NCBI GenBank assembly: GCA_905612525.1
Contig: CAJQSG010000027.1
Span: forward strand, 1-41,275
Origin: an uncultured Candidatus Pelagibacter sp.
GTDB lineage: Bacteria > Pseudomonadota > Alphaproteobacteria > Pelagibacterales > Pelagibacteraceae
Direction: 5' to 3'
Length of the DNA stretch: 41,275 bases
A program made the translations under genes and the position numbers. The number at the start of each line of letters is the position of its first letter. Within the stretch, counting starts at the first letter, position 1. A model generated the notes under the pieces. The model made no database searches. It was not told the origin of the DNA and saw only the letters and a list, made by a program, of their open reading frames with translations. Below, one piece after another: positions 9,366 to 15,969 of this stretch.

Positions 9366-10311
9366 AAATACAAAAATTTTCCTCGCGGGGCATAATGGTC
9401 TTGTTGGTGGTGCAATTTTAAAACAATTAATTAATAGAGGCTATAAAAATATAATCACTATATCTAAAAAAAAACTAGATTTAAGAGATCAAAAAAAAGT
9501 ATTTAATTTCATTAAAGCTAAAAAACCCAAGTTTATAATTATTGCAGCAGCTAGTGTTGGTGGTATAGCCGCAAACAATACTTTTAAAGCAGATTTTATC
9601 TATAATAACACAGCTATACAAAATAATTTAATTCACTCAGCATTTTTAAACGGAATTAAAAATTTAATTTTTCTTGGATCAAGTTGTGTATACCCAAGAC
9701 AATGCAAACAACCAATCAAGGAAGAATACCTTCTTACGGGACCATTGGAAAAAACAAATGAACCATATGCAATAGCAAAAATTGCAGGAATTAAAATGTG
9801 TGAAAGCTATAATTATCAACACAATACTAATTATTTATGCATTATGCCCTGCAATGCTTTTGGACCGAATGATAATTACGATTTACTAACATCACATTTT
9901 TTTCCTGCTTTAATTAGGAGGTTGAGCGATGCAGTAAATAATAAAAAAAAATCAATCAAGCTATGGGGAACTGGAAAAGCTAAGCGTGAGCTCATTTATG
10001 TTGATAATATTGCAGATGCCTGCATTTTTTTTATGAATAAGAAAGTAAAGCACTCCTTAATAAATATTGGCAGTGAAGAAGAAAGTTCAATTAAACAGTT
10101 TGTTGAAAAAGTAAGAAACAAAATTGGAAAGGGTATCCAAATTGAATTTGATAACAATAAAGAGATGGATGGCACGCCAAGAAAAATACTAGACTGTTCT
10201 ATAGCCAGATCCTACGGATGGAAAAAAAAAATTAGTTTTAATATAGGTCTTGAATTAACTCTAAATGATTTTTTTAAAAGAAAAGGAAATTTTAGAAAAA
10301 TAAAATTTTAA
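9355..10311 (+). CDS. fcl: GDP-L-fucose synthase
   Basis: The 318-aa enzyme (also called WcaG) epimerises and reduces the Gmd product with NADPH to GDP-L-fucose. Evidence: [16 protein letters not shown] nucleotide loop, [27 protein letters not shown] containing the catalytic Ser-Ser-Cys, Tyr138 and Lys142 in [23 protein letters not shown], and [16 protein letters not shown]. All family landmarks are present and in order, and the length is typical. It overlaps gmd by 11 nt. Together the two genes show that the island's glycan carries fucose or a related deoxyhexose. Confidence 0.96.
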   Translation: MLNKNTKIFLAGHNGLVGGAILKQLINRGYKNIITISKKKLDLRDQKKVFNFIKAKKPKFIIIAAASVGGIAANNTFKADFIYNNTAIQNNLIHSAFLNGIKNLIFLGSSCVYPRQCKQPIKEEYLLTGPLEKTNEPYAIAKIAGIKMCESYNYQHNTNYLCIMPCNAFGPNDNYDLLTSHFFPALIRRLSDAVNNKKKSIKLWGTGKAKRELIYVDNIADACIFFMNKKVKHSLINIGSEEESSIKQFVEKVRNKIGKGIQIEFDNNKEMDGTPRKILDCSIARSYGWKKKISFNIGLELTLNDFFKRKGNFRKIKF

Positions 10312-10329
10312 ATTTGTTATTATGATATC

Positions 10330-11217
10330 ATGAAAAATATAATTGTTGTTACCGGTGGTGCTGGTTTTATTGGTTCAAATTTAATAGAATTAATTTTGAA
10401 AGAAACAAAATATAAAGTAATAAGTATAGATAACTACTCATCTGGTTATAAAAAAAATCATATAAACAATAAGAGAATTAAATATATAAAATCTAATACT
10501 AGGCATATATCCAAAATATTAAATCGTTTCATAAAAAAAATTCATACGATTTTTCACTTTGGAGAATTTTCAAGAATCTATCAAAGTTTTTTAAAAATAG
10601 ATGAATGTATTAATTCTAATTCTATAGGCAGTCATGCAGTGTTTAATTTTTGCATGACTAATAAAATTAAATTGATTTACTCTGCAACATCAGCAACTCT
10701 TGGCAATAATGGTAATGATAAAAATTTATCCCCTTACGCATTTACCAAAGCAAAAAACTTAGAATTATTAGAGAATTTAAAAAGATGGTTTAATTTTAAA
10801 TTTGAAATTATTTATTTTTACAATGTGTATGGCCCAAGACAAATATGTAAAGGTGACATGGCAACAGTTATTGGAATATTTGAAAATTGTTTTAAAAATA
10901 ATATGGCCCTTCCAGTGGTACAACCAGGCTCTCAATCACGAAATTTTACCCATGTTACTGATACTGTAAAAGTATGTTTTATTGCGTGGAAAAAAAATAA
11001 ATGCAGACATTACAGTATTTCAAATAAAAAAAGTTACAGCATTTTAGAAGTAGCCAGTTTGTTTAATTGTAAAATTAATTATCTACCGTCTAGAAAGGGT
11101 GAGAGGTACGTATCTGCTCTCACAAATATGAACTTGTCAAATAAGATTTATCAGATGTATGGAAAAGTATCTTTGCGTGATTATGTTAATGATTATGTAA
11201 AAACTTATAAAAATTAA
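10330..11217 (+). CDS. NAD-dependent nucleotide-sugar epimerase (GalE-like)
   Basis: This 295-aa extended SDR has VVTGGAGFIGSNLIEL (residues 6-20), an acidic end of strand 2 in SIDNYSSG for NAD selectivity, FHFGEFSRIYQSF in place of the usual HxAAxxxVxxS, SATSATLG for the catalytic Ser/Thr, and Tyr136/Lys140 in SPYAFTKAK. YNVYGPRQ and FTHVTDTVK complete the pattern. The overall type is UDP-glucose/UDP-GlcNAc 4-epimerase-like. It is the last gene of the island, 46 nt before the 5S rRNA. The substrate cannot be fixed from sequence; an ancestral GalE-type function is the best guess. Confidence 0.8.
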   Translation: MKNIIVVTGGAGFIGSNLIELILKETKYKVISIDNYSSGYKKNHINNKRIKYIKSNTRHISKILNRFIKKIHTIFHFGEFSRIYQSFLKIDECINSNSIGSHAVFNFCMTNKIKLIYSATSATLGNNGNDKNLSPYAFTKAKNLELLENLKRWFNFKFEIIYFYNVYGPRQICKGDMATVIGIFENCFKNNMALPVVQPGSQSRNFTHVTDTVKVCFIAWKKNKCRHYSISNKKSYSILEVASLFNCKINYLPSRKGERYVSALTNMNLSNKIYQMYGKVSLRDYVNDYVKTYKN

Positions 11218-11230
11218 CAATAAATGGTTG

Positions 11231-11258
11231 TTTACAAAAAATAATTAATAGGTATAAC
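11231..11258 (+). promoter_or_regulatory. Candidate promoter of the detached 5S rRNA gene
   Basis: TTTACA at 11231-11236 and TATAAC at 11253-11258 each match the sigma-70 consensus at five of six bases and are 16 nt apart. The expected start is at about 11264-11265, the 5' end of the 5S rRNA inferred from its closing helix. Confidence 0.6.
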
Positions 11259-11263
11259 ACCTG

Positions 11264-11379
11264 TGCCGGTGATTATTGCGAAGGGGTAATACCCGATCCC
11301 ATTCCGAACTCGGAAGTCAAGCCCTTCAGCGCCGATGGTACTTTGTCTTAAGGCACGGAAGAGTAGGACATTGCCGGCT
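11264..11379 (+). rRNA. rrf: 5S ribosomal RNA
   Basis: The RNA has recognisable 5S landmarks: the closing helix I between GCCGGT (11265-11270) and GCCGGC (11373-11378), CCCGATCCCATTCCGAACTC in the loop B/C region, GAAGTCAAGCCCTTCAGCGCCGATGGTACT in order after it (loop C to helix IV), and the GAGAGTAGGAC-like GAGTAGGACATTGCC close to the 3' end. The length is about 116 nt. No 23S or 16S sequence is adjacent on the left; instead a polysaccharide island is. A spurious reading frame runs through it, in frame with rpmJ, and should not be annotated. Confidence 0.95.
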
Positions 11380-11392
11380 AACAAAAAAAATT

Positions 11393-11518
11393 ATGAAAAT
11401 AAAGAGCTCATTAAAATCACTAAAAAAAAGAGACCTTAACTCCAAGTTAGTTAGAAGAAGAGGTAGAGTTTATATAATTAACAAAACAAATCCAAAATTT
11501 AAAGCAAGGCAGAAGTAA
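11393..11518 (+). CDS. rpmJ: Ribosomal protein L36 (bL36)
   Basis: This 41-residue, strongly basic protein starts [14 protein letters not shown] and contains [21 protein letters not shown], the bL36 signature. It lacks the Cys3-His zinc site of classical L36, like the C-minus (YkgO) type common in alphaproteobacteria. It starts 14 nt after the 5S rRNA end with only an A-rich spacer between, so both may be on one transcript. The reading frame is open further upstream into the 5S gene, but the ATG at 11393 matches the family start. Confidence 0.93.
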   Translation: MKIKSSLKSLKKRDLNSKLVRRRGRVYIINKTNPKFKARQK

Positions 11519-11523
11519 TTTTT

Positions 11524-11634
11524 ATGGATACTAAAAACCATAAAGATACTTGGAACAGTTTTACTAAATATGTGTTGTGGGGAACTGTCGCGGTGATAGC
11601 GGTTTTAGTTCTAATGGCAATATTCTTATTATAA
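11524..11634 (+). CDS. Small aa3-type cytochrome c oxidase subunit IV-like membrane peptide
   Basis: A 36-residue peptide with a short polar N terminus (MDTKNHKDTWNSFTK), and one membrane helix to the C terminus (YVLWGTVAVIAVLVLMAIFL). A short, polar, Trp-containing head followed by one helix is the pattern of the bacterial aa3-type oxidase subunit IV family (COX4_pro_2), typically 40-60 aa. The ATG lies 5 nt after the rpmJ stop, and pntAA follows 9 nt later, so it probably belongs to the same operon. Assignment rests on this pattern and position; a generic single-span peptide remains possible. Confidence 0.6.
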   Translation: MDTKNHKDTWNSFTKYVLWGTVAVIAVLVLMAIFLL

Positions 11635-11643
11635 AGTTCTTGT

Positions 11644-12732
11644 ATGAGAATCGTTTCAGTTTCAGAAAATCACAACATTGAAAAAAGAATTGCAATTACT
11701 CCAGATATTGCAAAGAAATATATAGCTCTAGGATTAGAGGTATCATTACCTGAAAATTATGGTGAACACTTAGGATTTAAAGATACTGCCTACAAAGAGT
11801 CAGGTGTTGAAATTTTAAAAAGAGATTCTGAAGTACTTAATAATGCAGACATAATTGTTCAATTAGGTTTACTCTCTGATGATAATCTTCTACTTTTAAA
11901 AGAAAACCAAACTCTTGTTGGAGTGTTTAATCCACATGCTAATAAAGAAAAATTAGAAAATTTATCTAAAAAAAACATTAATATTTTTTCTTTAGAAATG
12001 TTGCCCAGAATAACTAGAGCTCAATCAATGGATATACTTTCTTCTCAAGCCAATCTAGCTGGATATAAAGCAGTTATAGAATCATTTGCGAATTTTGAGA
12101 AAGCTATACCAATGATGATGACAGCGGCAGGAACAATTCCAGCAGCAAAAGTATTAGTTGTGGGTGCTGGGGTTGCCGGGCTTCAAGCCATAGCAACTGC
12201 AAAAAGAATGGGTGCAATAGTATTTGCAACCGATGTTAGAATGACATCAAAGGAACAAGTTGAGAGTTTAGGTGGAAAATTTTTAACTGTAGAAGGGTCT
12301 GAAAATCTTGAAACAGAAGGCGGGTATGCAAAAGAAGCATCAGATGAATTTAAAAAGAAACAGGAAGAACTGTTAGCAGAAACTTTAAAAAAAATTGATA
12401 TTGTAATATGTACAGCTCTAATACCAGGTAAAAAAGCGCCATTAATTATTAAAGAAAATATGATAGCCAATATGAAGTCGGGCTCTATTATTTATGACTT
12501 AGCTGCTATTCAAGGAGGCAATGCAGCATTTACCGAAGTCGATAAGATTTTGATTAAAGAAGGTGTAAAGATTATGGGCGAAACAAACATTCTTAATAAG
12601 CTGCCTGTTTCAGCGTCAAACTTGTATTCAAAAAATGTACTTAATTTTGTGACAAATTTATATGATAAAGAAAATAAAAAAGTTAATATTAATTTAGAAG
12701 ACGAAATAATCAAAAAAACATTAATTAAATAA
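11644..12732 (+). CDS. pntAA: NAD(P) transhydrogenase alpha subunit, part 1 (NAD-binding domain I)
   Basis: The 362-aa soluble domain I of the proton-translocating transhydrogenase binds NAD(H) and exchanges hydride with NADP(H) on PntB. It starts MRIVSVSENHNIEKRIAITP as in alanine dehydrogenase/PntA proteins; SLEMLPRITRAQSMDILSSQ follows, then the Rossmann loop VVGAGVAGLQAIATAKRMGA (Gly174-Gly179) and Asp197 for NAD selection, and LIPGKKAPLII. It lacks the membrane part of E. coli PntA, which here is encoded by the next gene, as in Rhodospirillum rubrum. Spacing to pntAB is 4 nt. Confidence 0.95.
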   Translation: MRIVSVSENHNIEKRIAITPDIAKKYIALGLEVSLPENYGEHLGFKDTAYKESGVEILKRDSEVLNNADIIVQLGLLSDDNLLLLKENQTLVGVFNPHANKEKLENLSKKNINIFSLEMLPRITRAQSMDILSSQANLAGYKAVIESFANFEKAIPMMMTAAGTIPAAKVLVVGAGVAGLQAIATAKRMGAIVFATDVRMTSKEQVESLGGKFLTVEGSENLETEGGYAKEASDEFKKKQEELLAETLKKIDIVICTALIPGKKAPLIIKENMIANMKSGSIIYDLAAIQGGNAAFTEVDKILIKEGVKIMGETNILNKLPVSASNLYSKNVLNFVTNLYDKENKKVNINLEDEIIKKTLIK

Positions 12733-12736
12733 ACTT

Positions 12737-13045
12737 ATGGAAATTGATCCCTTTATATTCAGATTGAGCATATTCATTTTATCAATTTTTATTGGATATT
12801 ATGTTGTTTGGAGTGTTACTCCATCCTTACATACACCTCTTATGTCGGTTACAAATGCCATTTCATCAGTAATAATTGTTGGAGCTATTATTGCTGGATT
12901 AGCTGGAAACTCTGATAATGAATTTACTATTTCAAATATACTTGGCTTTGTTGCAATATCTCTGGCGGCTGTGAATATATTTGGTGGGTTTTTAGTGACA
13001 CAACGAATGCTTCAAATGTACAAAAAGAAAAAGAAAGATAAATAG
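12737..13045 (+). CDS. pntAB: NAD(P) transhydrogenase alpha subunit, part 2 (membrane domain)
   Basis: The 102-aa hydrophobic protein corresponds to the C-terminal membrane part of PntA. It has three membrane helices: about residues 7-26 (FRLSIFILSIFIGYYVVWSV), 38-58 and 68-88, with the conserved VTPSLHTPLMSVTNAISS linker that starts the second helix and GGFLVTQRMLQMYKKK at the end. It forms, with PntB, the proton channel that couples proton re-entry to NADPH formation. It lies between pntAA and pntB with gaps of 4 and 2 nt. Confidence 0.95.
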   Translation: MEIDPFIFRLSIFILSIFIGYYVVWSVTPSLHTPLMSVTNAISSVIIVGAIIAGLAGNSDNEFTISNILGFVAISLAAVNIFGGFLVTQRMLQMYKKKKKDK

Positions 13046-13047
13046 TT

Positions 13048-14442
13048 ATGTCAGCAAACTTATCAGCAGTATTTTATTTGATTTCAGGAGTATTATTTAT
13101 ACTGGCTTTAAGGGGTCTTTCATCACCCGAAACTTCAAGACTAGGTAATTTTTTTGGAATTCTAGGTATGACAATCGCCATTACAGTTACTTTTTTATCA
13201 ATAGTAAGTTTTTCTAGTGGACTAATCTATGTATTAATCTTTTTATTAATTGGTGGGTTAGTTGGTGCATTCATAGCTTATAAAATACCAATGACTGCTA
13301 TGCCAGAGTTAGTAGCGGGGTTTCATAGCTTAGTCGGCTTGTCAGCAGTATTAGTTGCAGTTTCAGCTTTTTTAAATCCAGAAGCTTTTAACCTTGGATC
13401 ACTAGGAAGTATAAAGCTTGCAAGTTTAATTGAGATGTCAATTGGGGCAGCAGTTGGAGCTATAACTTTTTCTGGTTCAATTATTGCGTTTTTAAAGCTT
13501 CAAGGAATAATGTCTGGCTCTCCAATAACTTTTAAAGGACAGCATTTATTCAATGCTTTATTGTTGGTATCAATCATAGTTTTAACTTATTTATTGTGTT
13601 CAACACAATCGTCCAATTTCTTTTGGATATTATTAGCAGTCTCATTTTTGATTGGATTTTTGTTGATTATTCCAATTGGTGGTGCGGATATGCCAGTAGT
13701 AATTTCCATGTTAAACTCTTACTCAGGTTGGGCTGCAGCTGGAATTGGATTTACTTTAGAAAATAGTGCATTAATTATAACTGGAGCTCTTGTGGGCTCT
13801 TCTGGTGCAATCTTATCATATATAATGTGCAAAGGTATGAATCGTTCTTTCTTTAATGTGATTCTAGGAGGATTTGGTGCTGCAGAGCAATCAGCGTCCT
13901 CTTCAAACAAAGAGTATAGACCAGTTAAGAGTGGTAATGCGGAAGATGCAGCTTTTTTAATGAAAAATGCATCATCAGTTATAATTGTTCCAGGTTATGG
14001 AATGGCTGTAGCCCAAGCACAGCATGCATTAAGAGAGATGGTAGATACACTTAAAAAAAATGATATCAAAGTTACTTATGCGATACACCCTGTGGCTGGA
14101 AGAATGCCTGGACACATGAATGTATTGTTGGCTGAAGCCAATGTACCATACGATGAGGTTTTTGAATTAGAAGAAATTAATAACGATTTTGCCAATGCAG
14201 ATGTTGCATTTGTAATAGGTGCAAATGACGTAACTAACCCAGCTGCAAAAAGTGATCCACAAAGCCCGATCTATGGAATGCCAGTTTTAGATGTTGAAAA
14301 GTGTAAGTCTGTATTATTTGTAAAAAGAAGCTTATCATCAGGATATGCTGGCATTGACAATGACTTATTTTATAAAGAAAATACTCTGATGTTATTTGCG
14401 GATGCAAAAAAGATGACAGAAGAGATCACTAAAAACCTTTAA
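13048..14442 (+). CDS. pntB: NAD(P) transhydrogenase beta subunit
   Basis: The 464-aa PntB combines an N-terminal membrane domain (about nine helices in residues 1-265, including IPMTAMPELVAGFHSLVGLS) and a C-terminal NADP-binding domain III. Domain III shows VIIVPGYGMAVAQAQHALRE, the Rossmann-like GYGMAxAQ loop, HPVAGRMPGHMNVLLAEANV, VIGANDVTNPAA and VLFVKRSLSSGYAGI, which holds the basic residues for the NADP 2'-phosphate. The length is normal. With PntAA/PntAB it uses the proton gradient to reduce NADP+ from NADH. It ends the operon; a 351-nt stretch without an ATG-started gene follows. Confidence 0.96.
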   Translation: MSANLSAVFYLISGVLFILALRGLSSPETSRLGNFFGILGMTIAITVTFLSIVSFSSGLIYVLIFLLIGGLVGAFIAYKIPMTAMPELVAGFHSLVGLSAVLVAVSAFLNPEAFNLGSLGSIKLASLIEMSIGAAVGAITFSGSIIAFLKLQGIMSGSPITFKGQHLFNALLLVSIIVLTYLLCSTQSSNFFWILLAVSFLIGFLLIIPIGGADMPVVISMLNSYSGWAAAGIGFTLENSALIITGALVGSSGAILSYIMCKGMNRSFFNVILGGFGAAEQSASSSNKEYRPVKSGNAEDAAFLMKNASSVIIVPGYGMAVAQAQHALREMVDTLKKNDIKVTYAIHPVAGRMPGHMNVLLAEANVPYDEVFELEEINNDFANADVAFVIGANDVTNPAAKSDPQSPIYGMPVLDVEKCKSVLFVKRSLSSGYAGIDNDLFYKENTLMLFADAKKMTEEITKNL

Positions 14443-14460
14443 CAATAAAAACATCAATAA

Positions 14461-14658
14461 AAATTAAATAGACTAGATAAAATACTTATAATTTTATCAA
14501 TACTTGTAATTATAATCGGAATTATATTATTAGCTGTTCCTTCAGCTGTATTATTTAAATTGAATTGGAATGAAAAAAAAAAAGAAAAGATCTTAATTTT
14601 TCTATTTTACAGTATTTTAGTTTATATAATAAATATCATTTTTTGGATTATTAAATAA
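14461..14658 (+). pseudogene. Membrane-peptide reading frame without a standard start codon
   Basis: From the stop at 14458-14460 to the stop at 14656-14658 a frame of 65 codons is open and reads as two hydrophobic helices with a charged middle (KLNWNEKKKEKI): DKILIILSILVIIIGIILL..., then ILIFLFYSILVYIINIIFWI. There is no ATG, GTG or early TTG (the first TTG is mid-frame near 14560) and no Shine-Dalgarno. It resembles the small membrane protein at 15361 (see there): LDKIL...LLAVPSA against MDQIL...LLVLPAF. It may be a decayed or frameshifted gene, a gene with a non-standard start, or chance in AT-rich DNA. Confidence 0.3.
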
Positions 14659-14793
14659 GCAGAGGGCATGTCAAGAGATACCCCAGACCGTGCTTCTATA
14701 GTCCTTATTTTGTAATGAAGTTGTCAAAGATTAATCTAGAAACTTAGAAAACTTGTCGCTAAATTTTTTGTAGATTCCGTGTATTATGTATGA
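14659..14793. other. Non-coding block with GC-richer core
   Basis: The bases 14659-14705 are close to 50% GC, far above the surrounding DNA, and are not in a plausible reading frame. They include GGGCATGTC...ATACCCC, which could close a hairpin. No tRNA, tmRNA, SRP or RNase P signature is visible on either strand. On the - strand, TTGACA (complement of 14669-14674) is followed 16 nt later by AATAAT, a promoter-like pair that would read towards pntB. The remaining bases up to the ATG at 14794 are AT-rich leader. Confidence 0.35.
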
Positions 14794-15345
14794 ATGGGTA
14801 AAGTAGCAAAAGACAAGTGGGATAAGGTAATTGAATATTTAACACACTCAGATCGTGATCTGCAGAAAGTATTAAGCCTATTAAAAGGTTGTGACCAAGG
14901 TAGTGCATCTAATTATGATGTTAATAGAGCGTCTTATTCATTAAATATTATTGCTATAGTTACACAAAAGCAACTTGATCCTGAAAATAAAGACAAGTCA
15001 CTTACTCACATAATTAAACAGTGGGTTAAATCAAAAGACTTCATGCAATTTTATAATTTGATGAGAAAACAAGAAAATATTACTTGGGATAAGAGTAAAC
15101 TTGAAGATTACACAAAACAATTTAAGGACCTTTGGTACAGTAAATCACAATCTAAAAGCAAAGAATATTTTAAAAAAATAGATGGATTTATAAGGCTAGG
15201 AGATAGTTTTAACAAAACAACTGAAGCAAATCTTTTAGAAAAAGATACTAAAGAAGAAGAAACAAGACCAAAAGCTAAAATAATTGAGAAAACCTTTGAT
15301 AAAATTAAACAGAATGAACGACGGTCTCGTACGAACATTTCTTAA
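14794..15345 (+). CDS. Uncharacterised soluble protein
   Basis: I do not recognise this 183-aa protein. It is predicted to be soluble and mostly alpha-helical, with a folded N-terminal part (residues 1-140; VAKDKWDKVIEYLTHSDRD, then SLNIIAIVTQKQL, HIIKQWVKSKDFMQFYNLM) and a charged, low-complexity C-terminal tail (about 148-183; KDTKEEETRPKAKIIEKTF, ending NERRSRTNIS). Helix content, a Lys/Glu/Arg tail and lack of a signal peptide would fit a regulatory or nucleic-acid-associated protein, but no catalytic motif is seen. It stands alone between the GC-richer block and a small membrane protein gene (15 nt downstream), on the + strand, facing the - strand tRNA-fMet. Confidence 0.75.
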   Translation: MGKVAKDKWDKVIEYLTHSDRDLQKVLSLLKGCDQGSASNYDVNRASYSLNIIAIVTQKQLDPENKDKSLTHIIKQWVKSKDFMQFYNLMRKQENITWDKSKLEDYTKQFKDLWYSKSQSKSKEYFKKIDGFIRLGDSFNKTTEANLLEKDTKEEETRPKAKIIEKTFDKIKQNERRSRTNIS

Positions 15346-15360
15346 TACAAACTAGATATA

Positions 15361-15528
15361 ATGATGGATCAGATATTACTCTTTGTTTATATGGTAGGGA
15401 TACTCTTATTAGTACTTCCAGCTTTTCTTCAATCTAATTCTAAATTAAAACAATTCTTAACTAATCTTACTATTTGGATTATTATAGTACTTATAATTTC
15501 AACTTTTATTTATATATTTAAAGATTAA
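15361..15528 (+). CDS. Small two-helix membrane protein
   Basis: A 55-residue protein with two predicted membrane helices: QILLFVYMVGILLLVLPAFL and, after a polar QSNSKLKQFLTN turn, TIWIIIVLIISTFIYIF, ending FKD. The start is the ATG at 15361, or the one directly after it. The layout L-x-Q-L...IW-III resembles the N-terminal membrane hairpin found before the protease domain of TIGR02281-type aspartic proteases of alphaproteobacteria, but no protease domain follows; that comparison is from memory and weak. It follows the unknown 183-aa gene by 15 nt. Confidence 0.55.
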   Translation: MMDQILLFVYMVGILLLVLPAFLQSNSKLKQFLTNLTIWIIIVLIISTFIYIFKD

Positions 15529-15568
15529 TGAAAAAGCTTTTGGAGATTGCGGTCAATTTTTGACTCTG

Positions 15569-15590
15569 AGTGCGGATATAGTGCGGATAG
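15569..15590. repeat. Tandem 11-bp direct repeat near tRNA-fMet
   Basis: Two adjacent copies, AGTGCGGATAT (15569-15579) and AGTGCGGATAG (15580-15590), agree at 10 of 11 positions and are GC-richer than their surroundings. They begin 46 nt beyond the 3' end of the - strand tRNA-fMet, between it and the small membrane protein gene. Just beside them, GTCAATTTTTGAC (15552-15564) can form a 5-bp hairpin. Function unknown. Confidence 0.6.
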
Positions 15591-15635
15591 ATTATTTTCT
15601 GAACGTTGTCTAAATCAAAAAAGTGTTGCTGGAAT

Positions 15636-15712
<77 letters not shown>

Positions 15713-15718
15713 GTATAC

Positions 15719-15913
15719 TTAAATTCTATTCTTAAGCTTATTTAGCTTTTTAACTCTTTTAATATTTTCTTGAAGAATTCTTTTTTTCTTTTCAGAGGGT
15801 TTTTCATAAACACTCTTAAGTTTAACTACTTTAAAGAATCCATCGCGTTGTAGTTTTCTTTTCAGAACCCTAAGAGCTTGTTCAATATTATTATCTTTAA
15901 CTTCTATTTTCGT
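15719..15913 (-). CDS. rpsU: Ribosomal protein S21 (bS21), probable ACG start
   Basis: About 64 residues. It shows KIEVKDNNIEQALRVLKRKL, the bS21 core, then YEKPSEKKKR and a basic tail. In alphaproteobacterial S21 the initiator Met stands four residues before the first V-x-D-N-N; at that position here is ACG (15913-15911), with GGAGG at 15923-15919, a good Shine-Dalgarno at 5 nt. The next start upstream, TTG at 15925, overlaps the GGAGG itself and would add four residues; ATA at 15907 is another option. An ACG start is thus the best fit. It is followed by tRNA-fMet after 6 nt. Confidence 0.85.
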   Translation of the reverse strand, partial: TKIEVKDNNIEQALRVLKRKLQRDGFFKVVKLKSVYEKPSEKKKRILQENIKRVKKLNKLKNRI

Positions 15914-15918
15914 GAGTA

Positions 15919-15923
15919 CCTCC
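15919..15923 (-). promoter_or_regulatory. Shine-Dalgarno that places the rpsU start at ACG
   Basis: GGAGG on the - strand is the clearest ribosome-binding site in the region. Its 5-nt distance to ACG at 15913 argues against the upstream TTG, which lies partly within it. Confidence 0.65.
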
Positions 15924-15947
15924 AAAAAAGTGATTAATTAACACTTT
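15924..15947 (-). terminator. Hairpin with T-run between DUF1013 gene and rpsU
   Basis: On the - strand AAAGTG (15947-15942) pairs with CACTTT (15932-15927) around a 9-nt TTAATTAAT loop, and the downstream arm runs into six T. It could end the rpmE-DUF1013 transcript, or be an attenuator-like element in the rpsU leader just before its Shine-Dalgarno. The stem is weak (six pairs). Confidence 0.4.
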
Positions 15948-15969
15948 AAAATTTTGATGTCTATTAAAT

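Noticed and set aside
11276..11518. 80-aa reading frame beginning inside the 5S rRNA
   Set aside because: The first 39 codons read the 5S gene; the true gene is rpmJ from the ATG at 11393.
14659..14793. tmRNA, 6S, SRP or tRNA gene in the GC-richer block
   Set aside because: No T-loop, tag-peptide frame, SRP GGAA loop or closing helix is visible on either strand.
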